NCBI GenBank assembly: GCA_900553045.1
Contig: USBW01000006.1
Coordinates: 1 to 13,361 of the forward strand
Length of the DNA: 13,361 nt
Source of the DNA: an uncultured Mycoplasmatota bacterium
GTDB lineage: Bacteria > Bacillota_I > Bacilli_A > RF39 > UBA660
Reading direction: 5' to 3'
In this document: positions 1 through 6,211 of the stretch, one piece after another
Numbering within the stretch: the stretch's first letter is position 1
Layout: the number at the start of each line of letters is the position of its first letter
The notes under the pieces: generated by a model
The model's input: the letters and a program-made list of their open reading frames with translations, nothing else
Told to the model about the DNA's origin: nothing
Databases searched by the model: none
Translations under genes and position numbers: made by a program

Positions 1-33
1 ATTGCCCAAAAGATCAAAGAAATCATGAAGTAA
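1..33 (+). CDS. C-terminal tail of an upstream gene (partial)
   Basis: The first frame is open from base 1 and ends at a TAA at 31-33, giving the tail IAQKIKEIMK. A Rho-independent terminator begins 17 bases downstream, which is what one expects after a real gene end. The Lys/Ile-rich helical tail is too short to identify the protein. It could equally be chance in an AT-rich stretch. The terminator is the main reason to list it. Confidence 0.4.
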   Translation: MAQKIKEIMK

Positions 34-49
34 AAATTACATCGCAAAC

Positions 50-85
50 AAGCAGTGATGATCATCGAATCGTTGCTGCTTTTTT
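50..85 (+). terminator. Rho-independent terminator
   Basis: A 13-bp stem pairs AAGCAGTGATGAT (50-62) with ATCGTTGCTGCTT (69-81). It includes three G·T wobbles, has a 6-nt loop CATCGA, and ends in a T-run through 85. It would end the gene whose tail lies at 1-33 and isolates the next reading frame from it. Confidence 0.8.
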
Positions 86-117
86 ATGTAGAAATGAATG
101 GTGTATAATAGAAACCG

Positions 118-711
118 ATGAAAAGGAAAAGAAAAGCTAAAAAGTTAGGCCAAGAATTAAAAATAAGAGAACTAAAATTTGATTATGCTTATGTTTCGAT
201 GCTTCCAAGAGCCACAGAAACTTTGCACTATTTGTTAAAGGGCCTTGATAGTAAAAATATTAAAATAATTGAAGACTGGCATTTAAACGAACGAAGTTAT
301 GGTGCCTTAGAAGGTCTAAATAAAAATAAATTTAAAAAGCAAGTTGGAGCGGTCAAAGCTTATAATTTAAGAAGGGGAGTTAAAGAAGTCCCACCTAAAT
401 TAAATAGTGAAGATAGCAGAAATCCTAAAAATAAAGCTAAATATCAACATATTGCTGATTCTTTGCCAACTGGTGAGAGTCTAGAGATGGCAAGAGAAAG
501 ATTTGTCGCTTACTTTGAAAAAGAAATTAAACCTAAACTTGCTGATAATGACATTTTATTAATAACTCATAAAAATATGATGCGAGCTATTATTCAATAT
601 CTAGATAAAATAGATGATGTCTATATGGCTAATTTAGAAGTAAAACCACTTAAACCATATGTCATAGAATATGATAACGGTTTCAATATTTATAAAGAAT
701 ATTTTATTTAA
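118..711 (+). pseudogene. gpmA: 2,3-bisphosphoglycerate-dependent phosphoglycerate mutase missing its N-terminus
   Basis: The 197-aa product aligns by eye with cofactor-dependent phosphoglycerate mutase (glycolysis, 3-PG to 2-PG) from about residue 32 of the E. coli enzyme to near its end. Visible family residues are R31 (E. coli R62), E58 in LNERSYGAL (E89), R85-R86 (R116-R117), and H151 in LLITHKN (H184; the usual HGN is HKN). The first beta strand with the RHG motif and the phospho-accepting His11 is absent. None of the three upstream frames encodes it: frame 1 has TAA TAG just before the ATG, and a terminator sits at 50-85. There is no good Shine-Dalgarno before the ATG. The rest of the frame is undamaged, so the truncation may be recent, or the product may have a non-mutase role. 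Mutase activity is not expected. Family assignment is secure; pseudogene status is inferred from the missing catalytic residue. Confidence 0.72.
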
Positions 712-737
712 AAGTGACCTCATGGTCGCTTTTGTTT
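710..737 (+). terminator. Rho-independent terminator after gpmA-like frame
   Basis: A 10-bp stem pairs AAAAGTGACC (710-719) with GGTCGCTTTT (724-733), with one T·G wobble. The loop is TCAT and the tail is T-rich through 737. It begins at the stop codon and directly abuts the -35 box of the next promoter. Confidence 0.85.
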
Positions 738-764
738 GACAAAAAAAACAATTTATGTTATAAT
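736..764 (+). promoter_or_regulatory. Consensus sigma-A promoter with extended -10
   Basis: TTGACA (736-741) and TATAAT (759-764) are both perfect, with a 17-bp spacer. TGT precedes the -10, giving the extended TGn element. Transcription should start near 771, leaving a leader of about 30 nt to the ATG at 802. This is the closest match to consensus in the window. Confidence 0.9.
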
Positions 765-801
765 ATAGCCGTCTTTTAAAAAAAGATGAGGGGTTTTGGG
801 A

Positions 802-1308
802 ATGCAAAGAAATGTTATTTATCATATTGTTCGTATGATAATTGTTACAATATTTTTAATAGGTTCAACAATCATGTGGTATTACAAATATCAAGAAGAC
901 GAGACATTAAAAAATATTGTCTTTAATCAAGATATTACTTTTGTTGAAAAATCTGATGGCATTAAACTTACTAATGCTTATCCGTTAAGTGATGATGAGA
1001 TTGATGAACTTAAAGGTTATCAGTTTGAACTTAAGAAAAAGAAAAAAGGTAATATAGCAGTGACTATTGGTCTTGTTAAAAATGCTATTCCTAATGAGAC
1101 ACAAAGACTAGATAACACTTTTTTAAAATACCAAGTTATTAAAAATGGTGATCTTATAGTAGTACCTACCATTGTTCCTGAAGACGGCGTGTTATTTACT
1201 GACGTTTTAGAAGAAGATAGTACTTATGAAATTAAACTTTGGTTATCTTCTTCTGCTAATAATGATGCCATGGGCAAATATTTTTCAAGTAAAATAGCAT
1301 TATTATAG
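802..1308 (+). CDS. Small single-pass membrane-anchored protein, function unknown
   Basis: I do not recognise this 168-aa protein. Residues about 7-27 form one hydrophobic segment (VRMIIVTIFLIGSTIMWYY). The short N-terminus carries Arg, so the remaining ~140 residues should lie outside the cell, tethered by an uncleaved anchor. That part alternates charged and hydrophobic residues (a Lys-rich run KKKKKG, then IAVTIGLV and LIVVPTIV), suggesting a beta-rich fold. There are no cysteines or obvious catalytic motifs. The ATG at 802 is preferred over the in-frame TTG at 796 because GAGGGG (788-793) is spaced 8 nt from it but only 2 nt from the TTG. The gene has its own consensus promoter and a terminator overlapping its stop, so it is monocistronic. 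It could be a lineage-specific envelope protein. Confidence 0.75.
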   Translation: MQRNVIYHIVRMIIVTIFLIGSTIMWYYKYQEDETLKNIVFNQDITFVEKSDGIKLTNAYPLSDDEIDELKGYQFELKKKKKGNIAVTIGLVKNAIPNETQRLDNTFLKYQVIKNGDLIVVPTIVPEDGVLFTDVLEEDSTYEIKLWLSSSANNDAMGKYFSSKIALL

Positions 1309-1321
1309 TGCTATTTTTTTT
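1291..1321 (+). terminator. Rho-independent terminator overlapping a stop codon
   Basis: AAAATAGCA (1291-1299) pairs with TGCTATTTT (1309-1317), followed by T's to 1321. The 9-nt loop contains the TAG stop (1306-1308) of the preceding gene, so the last codons of that gene form the 5' arm. Confidence 0.8.
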
Positions 1322-1355
1322 AAGTTGTTCTATAATAAAATTAACAGGTGATATA

Positions 1356-2285
1356 ATGCAGTCAGTCAAAGAAACATTGGGTAAAAATCTTAATATTAAA
1401 GAACTTGAAAAGTCGTATGACAGTGCTTTACAAGATGAATATTTCCAGATGATTGTAAAAGAGCTCGATCTTCCTAAAGAAATTTTGCAAAAGTACACTT
1501 CTTTATTAGAAGACGCCAGCCGTGAGTTAGCTTGCTGCAATAATTGTAAAAGCTTGAGCAATTGTCAAAATGCTATTAAGGGTTATTGCTACAAAGCAAG
1601 TAATATCGCTGGTGAGCCGAGTTTCAGTTATCGAGCTTGCAAATATTTACAAAGTGAACTTGCTAGGACTAAATATGAGCAAAATGTTCAATTGTATCGT
1701 GAGCCAGCTCTATTAAAAAAAGCGAAAATGAAAGACATCTACTTTAGCGAAGAGCGGGTAGAGATCATCAAATACTTAGATGACTATTATAAAAATTTCT
1801 TTAAAAAGCGTCGCAAAGGTCTTTATTTATATGGCAGTTTTGGTAGTGGCAAGACCTATCTTATCGCTTCTTTATTTAACGAGCTTGCCAAAAAAGATGT
1901 ATGTTCAGTCATCATTTATTTTCCAGAGTTTTTAAGAGAGCTAAAAGCTTCCTTTGCCCTTAAAGAAGAAGGAATAAGGTTTGAAGATAAATTTTCTTTC
2001 GTCAAAAAGGCACCACTTTTATTAATTGATGACATTGGTGCTGAAAATATCACTGTCTGGGCCCGTGACGAAGTTTTAGGACCGATCCTTCAGTATCGAA
2101 TGGAAGCTGATCTTCCAACTTTCTTTACTTCCAATTTATCCCTTGAGGAATTAGAAAAGCATTTTAGTACTACCACTAGTAAAGAGGAAAAAATAAATTC
2201 AAGAAGAATCATGGAAAGAATAGAGTACTTGACCACTTGTCAAAAATTAGTAGATAAAAATTATAGGAAGTGTAAAGATGAATAA
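1356..2285 (+). CDS. dnaI: Primosomal protein DnaI, replicative helicase loader
   Basis: A 309-aa AAA+ ATPase of the DnaI/DnaC type. In Firmicutes it loads the hexameric replicative helicase during initiation and restart; B. subtilis DnaI is 311 aa. The N-terminal part (about 1-105) holds a cysteine cluster, C60/C61, C64, C70, C78 and C95, matching the zinc-binding helicase-interaction module of DnaI. The C-terminal ATPase has Walker A GSFGSGKT (160-167), Walker B LLLIDDIG (acidic pair D225-D226), a sensor-1-like TFFTSN, and an arginine-rich SRRIMERI near the end that fits the sensor-2/Arg-finger region. The ATG at 1356 is chosen for AGGTGAT (1346-1352) just upstream; an in-frame GTG at 1308 lies inside the preceding terminator. 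Its 3' end overlaps the next gene by 8 nt, so the two are translationally coupled. DnaB or other partners are not in view. Confidence 0.93.
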   Translation: MQSVKETLGKNLNIKELEKSYDSALQDEYFQMIVKELDLPKEILQKYTSLLEDASRELACCNNCKSLSNCQNAIKGYCYKASNIAGEPSFSYRACKYLQSELARTKYEQNVQLYREPALLKKAKMKDIYFSEERVEIIKYLDDYYKNFFKKRRKGLYLYGSFGSGKTYLIASLFNELAKKDVCSVIIYFPEFLRELKASFALKEEGIRFEDKFSFVKKAPLLLIDDIGAENITVWARDEVLGPILQYRMEADLPTFFTSNLSLEELEKHFSTTTSKEEKINSRRIMERIEYLTTCQKLVDKNYRKCKDE

Positions 2286-4032
2286 CTACCAACAAACTAA
2301 ACTTACTAGCTTAATAGAAACTTTAATGGTTCTTAAAGAATATGCCTTAACTGATTCCTTTTTACAAGTTACTGATTTAGAACAAGAAAATGCTTTTGAT
2401 GAAATAAGTAAAGAAATTTTCACAATTTTAAAAGATATAAAAAGTTTAATTACGGAAGCAACTGACTACGAAAGAGAAAATCTCTCCTTATTTAAAAAAG
2501 AATTAATTGACAAGATCAAATCTATCCCTAAGAGAAATCGTCGCAGCTCTAAAGTTGAATTTTTAAAAAGATTGGTTAACAATCTTGAAGAACTAGAGGT
2601 AATTAATGCTTATAATATCAAACAAAAAGAGAAGACTAGCAGCCATAGAATCATCGAGTATTTACTTTTAGAACATGAGAGCAGTTATCACTTTGCGGGA
2701 TTTTTTATAAGAACTTATCCCCATCTTATTAATGCTTACAACAAAGAAAACTATAATCTTTTAAATAGAATCATTGAAAAATTTTTTGCGGAATTTAAAG
2801 TAGATGGCAATAAAACTTTACTTTATAGCTACTTTAATACTATTAGAATTTTACTTTCTACTAATAAGTTAAAATTTAAAAAAGAAGAGATCGAATATGC
2901 TAAAAATCTAATTAATCGGAACTTTAAAAGTATTAAAAACAAAGACTTAGATAAAGATCTCATCAAGATTGTCAAAGATTTAAAAAATCTACTGGACCAT
3001 TATCAAATAAAAAAAGATTATACTTGGCTTCAAGAGACCTTTGGTATCGATGCTAATGAGTATTTAAGTAAGATAGAAATACCTAACTTTCATAAACAGT
3101 TAGAAAGTAGCGATGATTTTATTATTACAATTGATAGTGATAGAACTGTTTTAAAAGATGATGGCTTTTCTGTTCATAAAAGAGCTGATGGCTGTTATGA
3201 GATTAAAGTTTACGTAACCGATCCTAATGCTCTTTTAGAAATTGATTCGGACTTGATGAATCATGCTAGAAATAGAGGTAAGAATCTTAATAGAGATCAG
3301 CATATGTTTCCAAAAAAGTTCTGTAAAAGCGCACTTTCTTTAGAAGAGAATATTGCAAGAAAAGTAAGATGTTATAAACTCGTCTTAAATGCTAATAAAG
3401 AAGTTATAGATTTTACGATCACTAAAAAAGTGATCGCCGTCAGTCGCAATCTTGCTTTTAGTCAAGTTGATCAAATAATTAATACGTCAACTGAAGAAAA
3501 AAATCTAAACAATACCTTAGAATTATTGCTAACACTTAAGGAGGACTTGGTTAAAAATTATCGACCAGATCTTAAGCTTAAAGATAAAAAAATAGGCAGT
3601 CAAAAGTTGGTAGAAATTTTAATGAATGTGACGAATTTTCAAGTTGCTAGTTATTTCTTTAAGAATAAGTTACCTTTTGTCTACTGCAAGAACAATACTT
3701 TGCTTCCTTTAGAAGCTTTAAAGGATGCCGATAAGCAGTTTCAGCCTCTTTTACAAGAGTTACCTCGTGAACCAATTTATGCGATCACTCCAGGTGATGA
3801 ACTTCGCAGTAGCGTCACTTCGCCAATGCGACGTTATGTTGATGTTTTAGCTAATGTCTGTGAAGATAAGTTTTATTTTGAAAATGTAATTAATGAAGAA
3901 CAGAAAAATAAGTTCAATGAGTGGTTAAGGCAAGAGTTAGCCTATCAGATGCGCAGATCGCGTGAATTAAGTGATTATTTTGCTTTAAAAGAAGAGATAA
4001 AAGACTATCAGAATACTAGAAGAATGTCGTAG
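2278..4032 (+). CDS. RNB-domain (RNase II/R-like) protein with unusual N-terminus and altered active site
   Basis: A 584-aa protein coupled to dnaI (8-nt overlap; AGGAAG at 2265-2270, 7 nt before the ATG). The second half resembles the RNB exoribonuclease domain. TIDSDRTVLKDDGF (284-297) corresponds to the family's TID..-A.DLDDA metal-binding loop, IKVYVTDP to the following strand, and TSPMRRYVDVLAN (514-526) to the TSPIRRY.D motif with its catalytic Arg. Aligned without gaps, three of the four acidic residues remain (D286, D294, D295) and the second is Leu292. The first ~270 residues are helical, Lys/Glu-rich and match no cold-shock domain, and no S1 domain follows. It may be a 3'-5' exoribonuclease with reduced or changed activity, or a non-catalytic RNA-binding protein. 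The RNB assignment is from motifs read by eye; the N-terminus is unrecognised. Confidence 0.75.
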   Translation: MNNYQQTKLTSLIETLMVLKEYALTDSFLQVTDLEQENAFDEISKEIFTILKDIKSLITEATDYERENLSLFKKELIDKIKSIPKRNRRSSKVEFLKRLVNNLEELEVINAYNIKQKEKTSSHRIIEYLLLEHESSYHFAGFFIRTYPHLINAYNKENYNLLNRIIEKFFAEFKVDGNKTLLYSYFNTIRILLSTNKLKFKKEEIEYAKNLINRNFKSIKNKDLDKDLIKIVKDLKNLLDHYQIKKDYTWLQETFGIDANEYLSKIEIPNFHKQLESSDDFIITIDSDRTVLKDDGFSVHKRADGCYEIKVYVTDPNALLEIDSDLMNHARNRGKNLNRDQHMFPKKFCKSALSLEENIARKVRCYKLVLNANKEVIDFTITKKVIAVSRNLAFSQVDQIINTSTEEKNLNNTLELLLTLKEDLVKNYRPDLKLKDKKIGSQKLVEILMNVTNFQVASYFFKNKLPFVYCKNNTLLPLEALKDADKQFQPLLQELPREPIYAITPGDELRSSVTSPMRRYVDVLANVCEDKFYFENVINEEQKNKFNEWLRQELAYQMRRSRELSDYFALKEEIKDYQNTRRMS

Positions 4033-4039
4033 AGTAATT

Positions 4040-4072
4040 AAAAATTATTGTAATTTTACAATAGTTTTTTTT
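4040..4072 (+). terminator. Rho-independent terminator of the dnaI-RNB operon
   Basis: AAAATTATTGTA (4041-4052) pairs with TACAATAGTTTT (4057-4068), with one T·G wobble and a 4-nt loop ATTT. T's continue to 4072. It lies 8 nt after the RNB gene's stop. Confidence 0.85.
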
Positions 4073-4137
4073 ATTTTTCATAAAAAAGTAAAACAGTAGA
4101 TCTTTTAAATACATATAATATTTATGATAATAAATCA

Positions 4138-4166
4138 TTGACAGTTTAAGTGATCTGTGCTATTTT
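4138..4166 (+). promoter_or_regulatory. Promoter of the thrS T-box transcript
   Basis: TTGACA (4138-4143), a 17-bp spacer and TATTTT (4161-4166) preceded by TGC (extended -10). It lies just upstream of the T-box leader, with a predicted start near 4173. Bases 4073-4137 between the previous terminator and this promoter are A/T-rich and hold nothing else I can support. Confidence 0.72.
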
Positions 4167-4172
4167 ATTAAT

Positions 4173-4379
4173 GAAATGCGATAAAGAGGACACGATAGTA
4201 TTATTCCTGTTTAAAGAGAGTTAATGGTTGGTGGAAGTTAACAACAGATGATGCTATTACTACCTTGGAGCAGAGCTAGAAATAGACCTTCGGAAGAAAT
4301 TCCGTTATCAAAGACAAAGTGAAAATAAAGATGGTACCGTGCTTGTAACTTTTAGCACTCTTTTGGTAGCATCTTTTTT
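4173..4379 (+). promoter_or_regulatory. T-box riboswitch (threonine) controlling thrS
   Basis: The leader of thrS carries the ordered T-box elements. Stem I has AGAGAG (4215-4220) and a distal hairpin GTTAA/TTAAC (4220-4224/4238-4242) enclosing GGTTGGTGGAA. The presumed specifier region contains two threonine codons in a row, ACT-ACC (4259-4264). Stem III is CGGAA-GAAA-TTCCG (4291-4304). The T-box core ATGGTACCGTGC lies at 4331-4342. Uncharged tRNA-Thr would pair at the specifier and through its NCCA end to TGGT (4332-4335), favouring the antiterminator. Charged tRNA leaves the terminator at 4330-4379. The adjacent thrS gene confirms the amino acid. I did not resolve the full stem I pairing, so which of the two codons is read is uncertain. 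This accounts for most of the 367-nt gap before thrS. Confidence 0.9.
4330..4379 (+). terminator. Regulated terminator of the T-box leader
   Basis: GATGGTACC (4330-4338) pairs with GGTAGCATC (4365-4373), with one G/G mismatch. An inner stem GTGCT/AGCAC (4339-4343/4354-4358) extends it, with a 6-nt bulge between the 3' halves, and T's run 4374-4379. The 5' arm is the T-box sequence itself, so terminator and antiterminator exclude each other. Confidence 0.85.
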
Positions 4380-4399
4380 ATTTTAGGAGGGAAGATAGT

Positions 4400-6136
4400 A
4401 TGAAAAATATTAAAGAAGATGAATATTTAAACAAGTTAAATCACTCTTGTGCTCATTTGCTTGCTCAAGCAGTAAAACATTTATATCCTGAGGCAAAATT
4501 TTGGGTAGGACCAGTAATTGAAGATGGTTTTTACTATGATATTGATTTAGGAGATAAAACTTTAACTGACGAGGATTTAGTAGCAATTGAAAAAGAAATG
4601 AAGAAATGCTCTAAAGCTGACAAAAGAATTTATCGTGAAGAGATCTCTAAAGAAGAAGCTTTAGAAAGATTTAAAGACGACCCTTACAAAATTGATCTAA
4701 TAAACAGAATGGACGATAAAGATACGGTTATCTCATGTTATACTCAAGGGGACTTTACTGATCTTTGTCGTGGGCCACATGTTGAAAGTACTAAGAAGAT
4801 GAAGTATTTTAAACTTTTAAAACACTCTGGTGCTTATTGGAAGGGTGACTCTAATAATAAAATGCTTCAAAGAATCTATGGTATTTGTTTTGAAAACGAA
4901 GAAGACTTAAATGAATATCTAAACTTTTTAGAAGAAGCTAAAAAAAGAGATCATAAAAAACTAGGTAAAGAGTTAGGTTTGTTTATGATGAGCGAATATG
5001 GCCCAGGTTTTCCTTTCTTTCTTAACAATGGTATGATCTTAAGAAATACTTTAGAGAATTTCTGGTATGAAGAGCATACTAAAGAAGGTTATGAGTTTAT
5101 TAAAACGCCAATTATGCTTAATAAAGAATTATGGGAATTATCAGGACATTGGTACAATTATCGCGAGAATATGTACACCTCAGAAATTGACGATAAGACT
5201 TTTGCAATTAAACCAATGAATTGTCCTGGTGGAATGCTAGTTTATAAAAATTCTTTGCATTCTTATAAAGACTTGCCTTTAAGAATAGGAGAACTAGGAC
5301 AAGTTCATCGCCATGAAGCATCAGGAGCCTTAAATGGTCTATTTAGAGTAAGATCATTTACTCAAGATGATGCCCATATTTTCATGAGAGAAGATCAGAT
5401 CGAAGAAGAAGTTATAAGATTAATAAACTTTATTGATCGCATCTATTCTATTTTTAATCTTACTTATACTATTGAATTATCAACAAGACCAGAGGAAAAG
5501 TATATAGGAGACATTAAAATTTGGGATAAGTCTGAGAAGGCTTTAGAAGAAGCTTGCCATAAGGCAGGTCATGAGTGTAAAATCAATCCTGGTGATGGCG
5601 CTTTCTATGGCCCAAAACTAGATTTTCATATTAAAGATTCCCTTGGTAGAGTATGGCAATGTGGCACTATTCAACTCGATATGAACTTACCTGAAAGATT
5701 TGATTTAACTTATGTTGATAAAGATGGTTCTAAAAAAAGACCAGTTATGTTACATCGCGTTATTTTTGGCTCAATTGAAAGATTTATCGGTATTTTAATT
5801 GAACATTACGCCGGAGCTTTTCCAACTTGGCTTGCCCCAGTTCAAGTAAATATCATTCCAGTTAACAATGAATTTCATCTTGACTATGCTAATACTGTCT
5901 TAGAGAAGTTAAAAGCTAACAATCTTCGTGTCAGTTTAGATAGTCGTGATGAAAAACTAAGTTATAAAATGCGTGATTCTCAGACTAAAAAAATTCCTTA
6001 TACTTTAATTCTTGGTGATAAAGAACAAGAAAATGGGGAGATTAGTTATCGTTTATTTGGTAGTAAAGAAACTACTACTGTTAAGCTAGAAGATTTTATT
6101 TCAAAAATAAAGCAAGTAATAGAAGACAAAGAGTAA
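4400..6136 (+). CDS. thrS: Threonyl-tRNA synthetase lacking the TGS domain
   Basis: A class II aminoacyl-tRNA synthetase of 578 aa that charges tRNA-Thr. The N-terminus starts directly at the editing domain: H15-x3-H19 (E. coli H73/H77) and CRGPH with C123 and H127 (C182/H186). The catalytic core has the three zinc ligands at C275, H326 and H452. Their spacing is the same as E. coli C334, H385 and H511, an offset of 59. Motif 2 is at HRHEAS (303-308) and motif 3 in MLHRVIFGSIERF (from about 450). The C-terminal anticodon-binding domain ends with a typical Lys/Glu-rich tail. The ~60-residue TGS domain of most bacterial ThrRS is absent; the strong AGGAGG (4385-4390), 9 nt before the ATG, shows this is the true start. 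It is transcribed from its own promoter under T-box control and has its own terminator. Confidence 0.97.
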   Translation: MKNIKEDEYLNKLNHSCAHLLAQAVKHLYPEAKFWVGPVIEDGFYYDIDLGDKTLTDEDLVAIEKEMKKCSKADKRIYREEISKEEALERFKDDPYKIDLINRMDDKDTVISCYTQGDFTDLCRGPHVESTKKMKYFKLLKHSGAYWKGDSNNKMLQRIYGICFENEEDLNEYLNFLEEAKKRDHKKLGKELGLFMMSEYGPGFPFFLNNGMILRNTLENFWYEEHTKEGYEFIKTPIMLNKELWELSGHWYNYRENMYTSEIDDKTFAIKPMNCPGGMLVYKNSLHSYKDLPLRIGELGQVHRHEASGALNGLFRVRSFTQDDAHIFMREDQIEEEVIRLINFIDRIYSIFNLTYTIELSTRPEEKYIGDIKIWDKSEKALEEACHKAGHECKINPGDGAFYGPKLDFHIKDSLGRVWQCGTIQLDMNLPERFDLTYVDKDGSKKRPVMLHRVIFGSIERFIGILIEHYAGAFPTWLAPVQVNIIPVNNEFHLDYANTVLEKLKANNLRVSLDSRDEKLSYKMRDSQTKKIPYTLILGDKEQENGEISYRLFGSKETTTVKLEDFISKIKQVIEDKE

Positions 6137-6167
6137 AAGAACTAACCGACTAAAGTTAGTTCTTTTT
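6135..6167 (+). terminator. Rho-independent terminator of thrS
   Basis: AAAAGAACTAAC (6135-6146) pairs perfectly with GTTAGTTCTTTT (6155-6166), with loop CGACTAAA. T's continue to 6167. The stem starts within the thrS stop codon. Confidence 0.9.
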
Positions 6168-6211
6168 GCATAAAAAATTTTAATCTTCTCATATTAATTA
6201 TGAGGGATAAT

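Noticed and set aside
104..109. TATAAT 8 nt before the gpmA-like ATG
   Set aside because: No -35 at usable spacing, and transcription would start at the ATG itself. Probably chance in AT-rich DNA.
3..140. A frame open from base 3 to a TAA at 138-140, overlapping the gpmA-like start
   Set aside because: It could have encoded the missing mutase N-terminus through a frameshift, but it contains no RHG motif or other mutase feature, and it runs through the terminator hairpin.
1331..1336. TATAAT upstream of dnaI
   Set aside because: No convincing -35, and the predicted start is only a few bases before the ribosome binding site. Possible but not supported enough to list as a promoter.
1256..1561. 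Minus-strand open frames (also at 634-825, 9893-10123 and 12211-12414) and overlapping plus-strand frames at 9289-9537 and 12360-12575
   Set aside because: They lie opposite or within well-supported genes, have no ribosome binding sites, and encode low-complexity or shadow peptides.
6188..6204. Inverted repeat CTCATA-TTAAT-TATGAG around the upstream ATG of the SpoIID-like gene
   Set aside because: Only six A/T-rich pairs and no T-run. It could be an operator or hide the ribosome binding site, but chance is as likely. A resemblance to a sigma-E -10 (CATA...T) lacks a matching -35.
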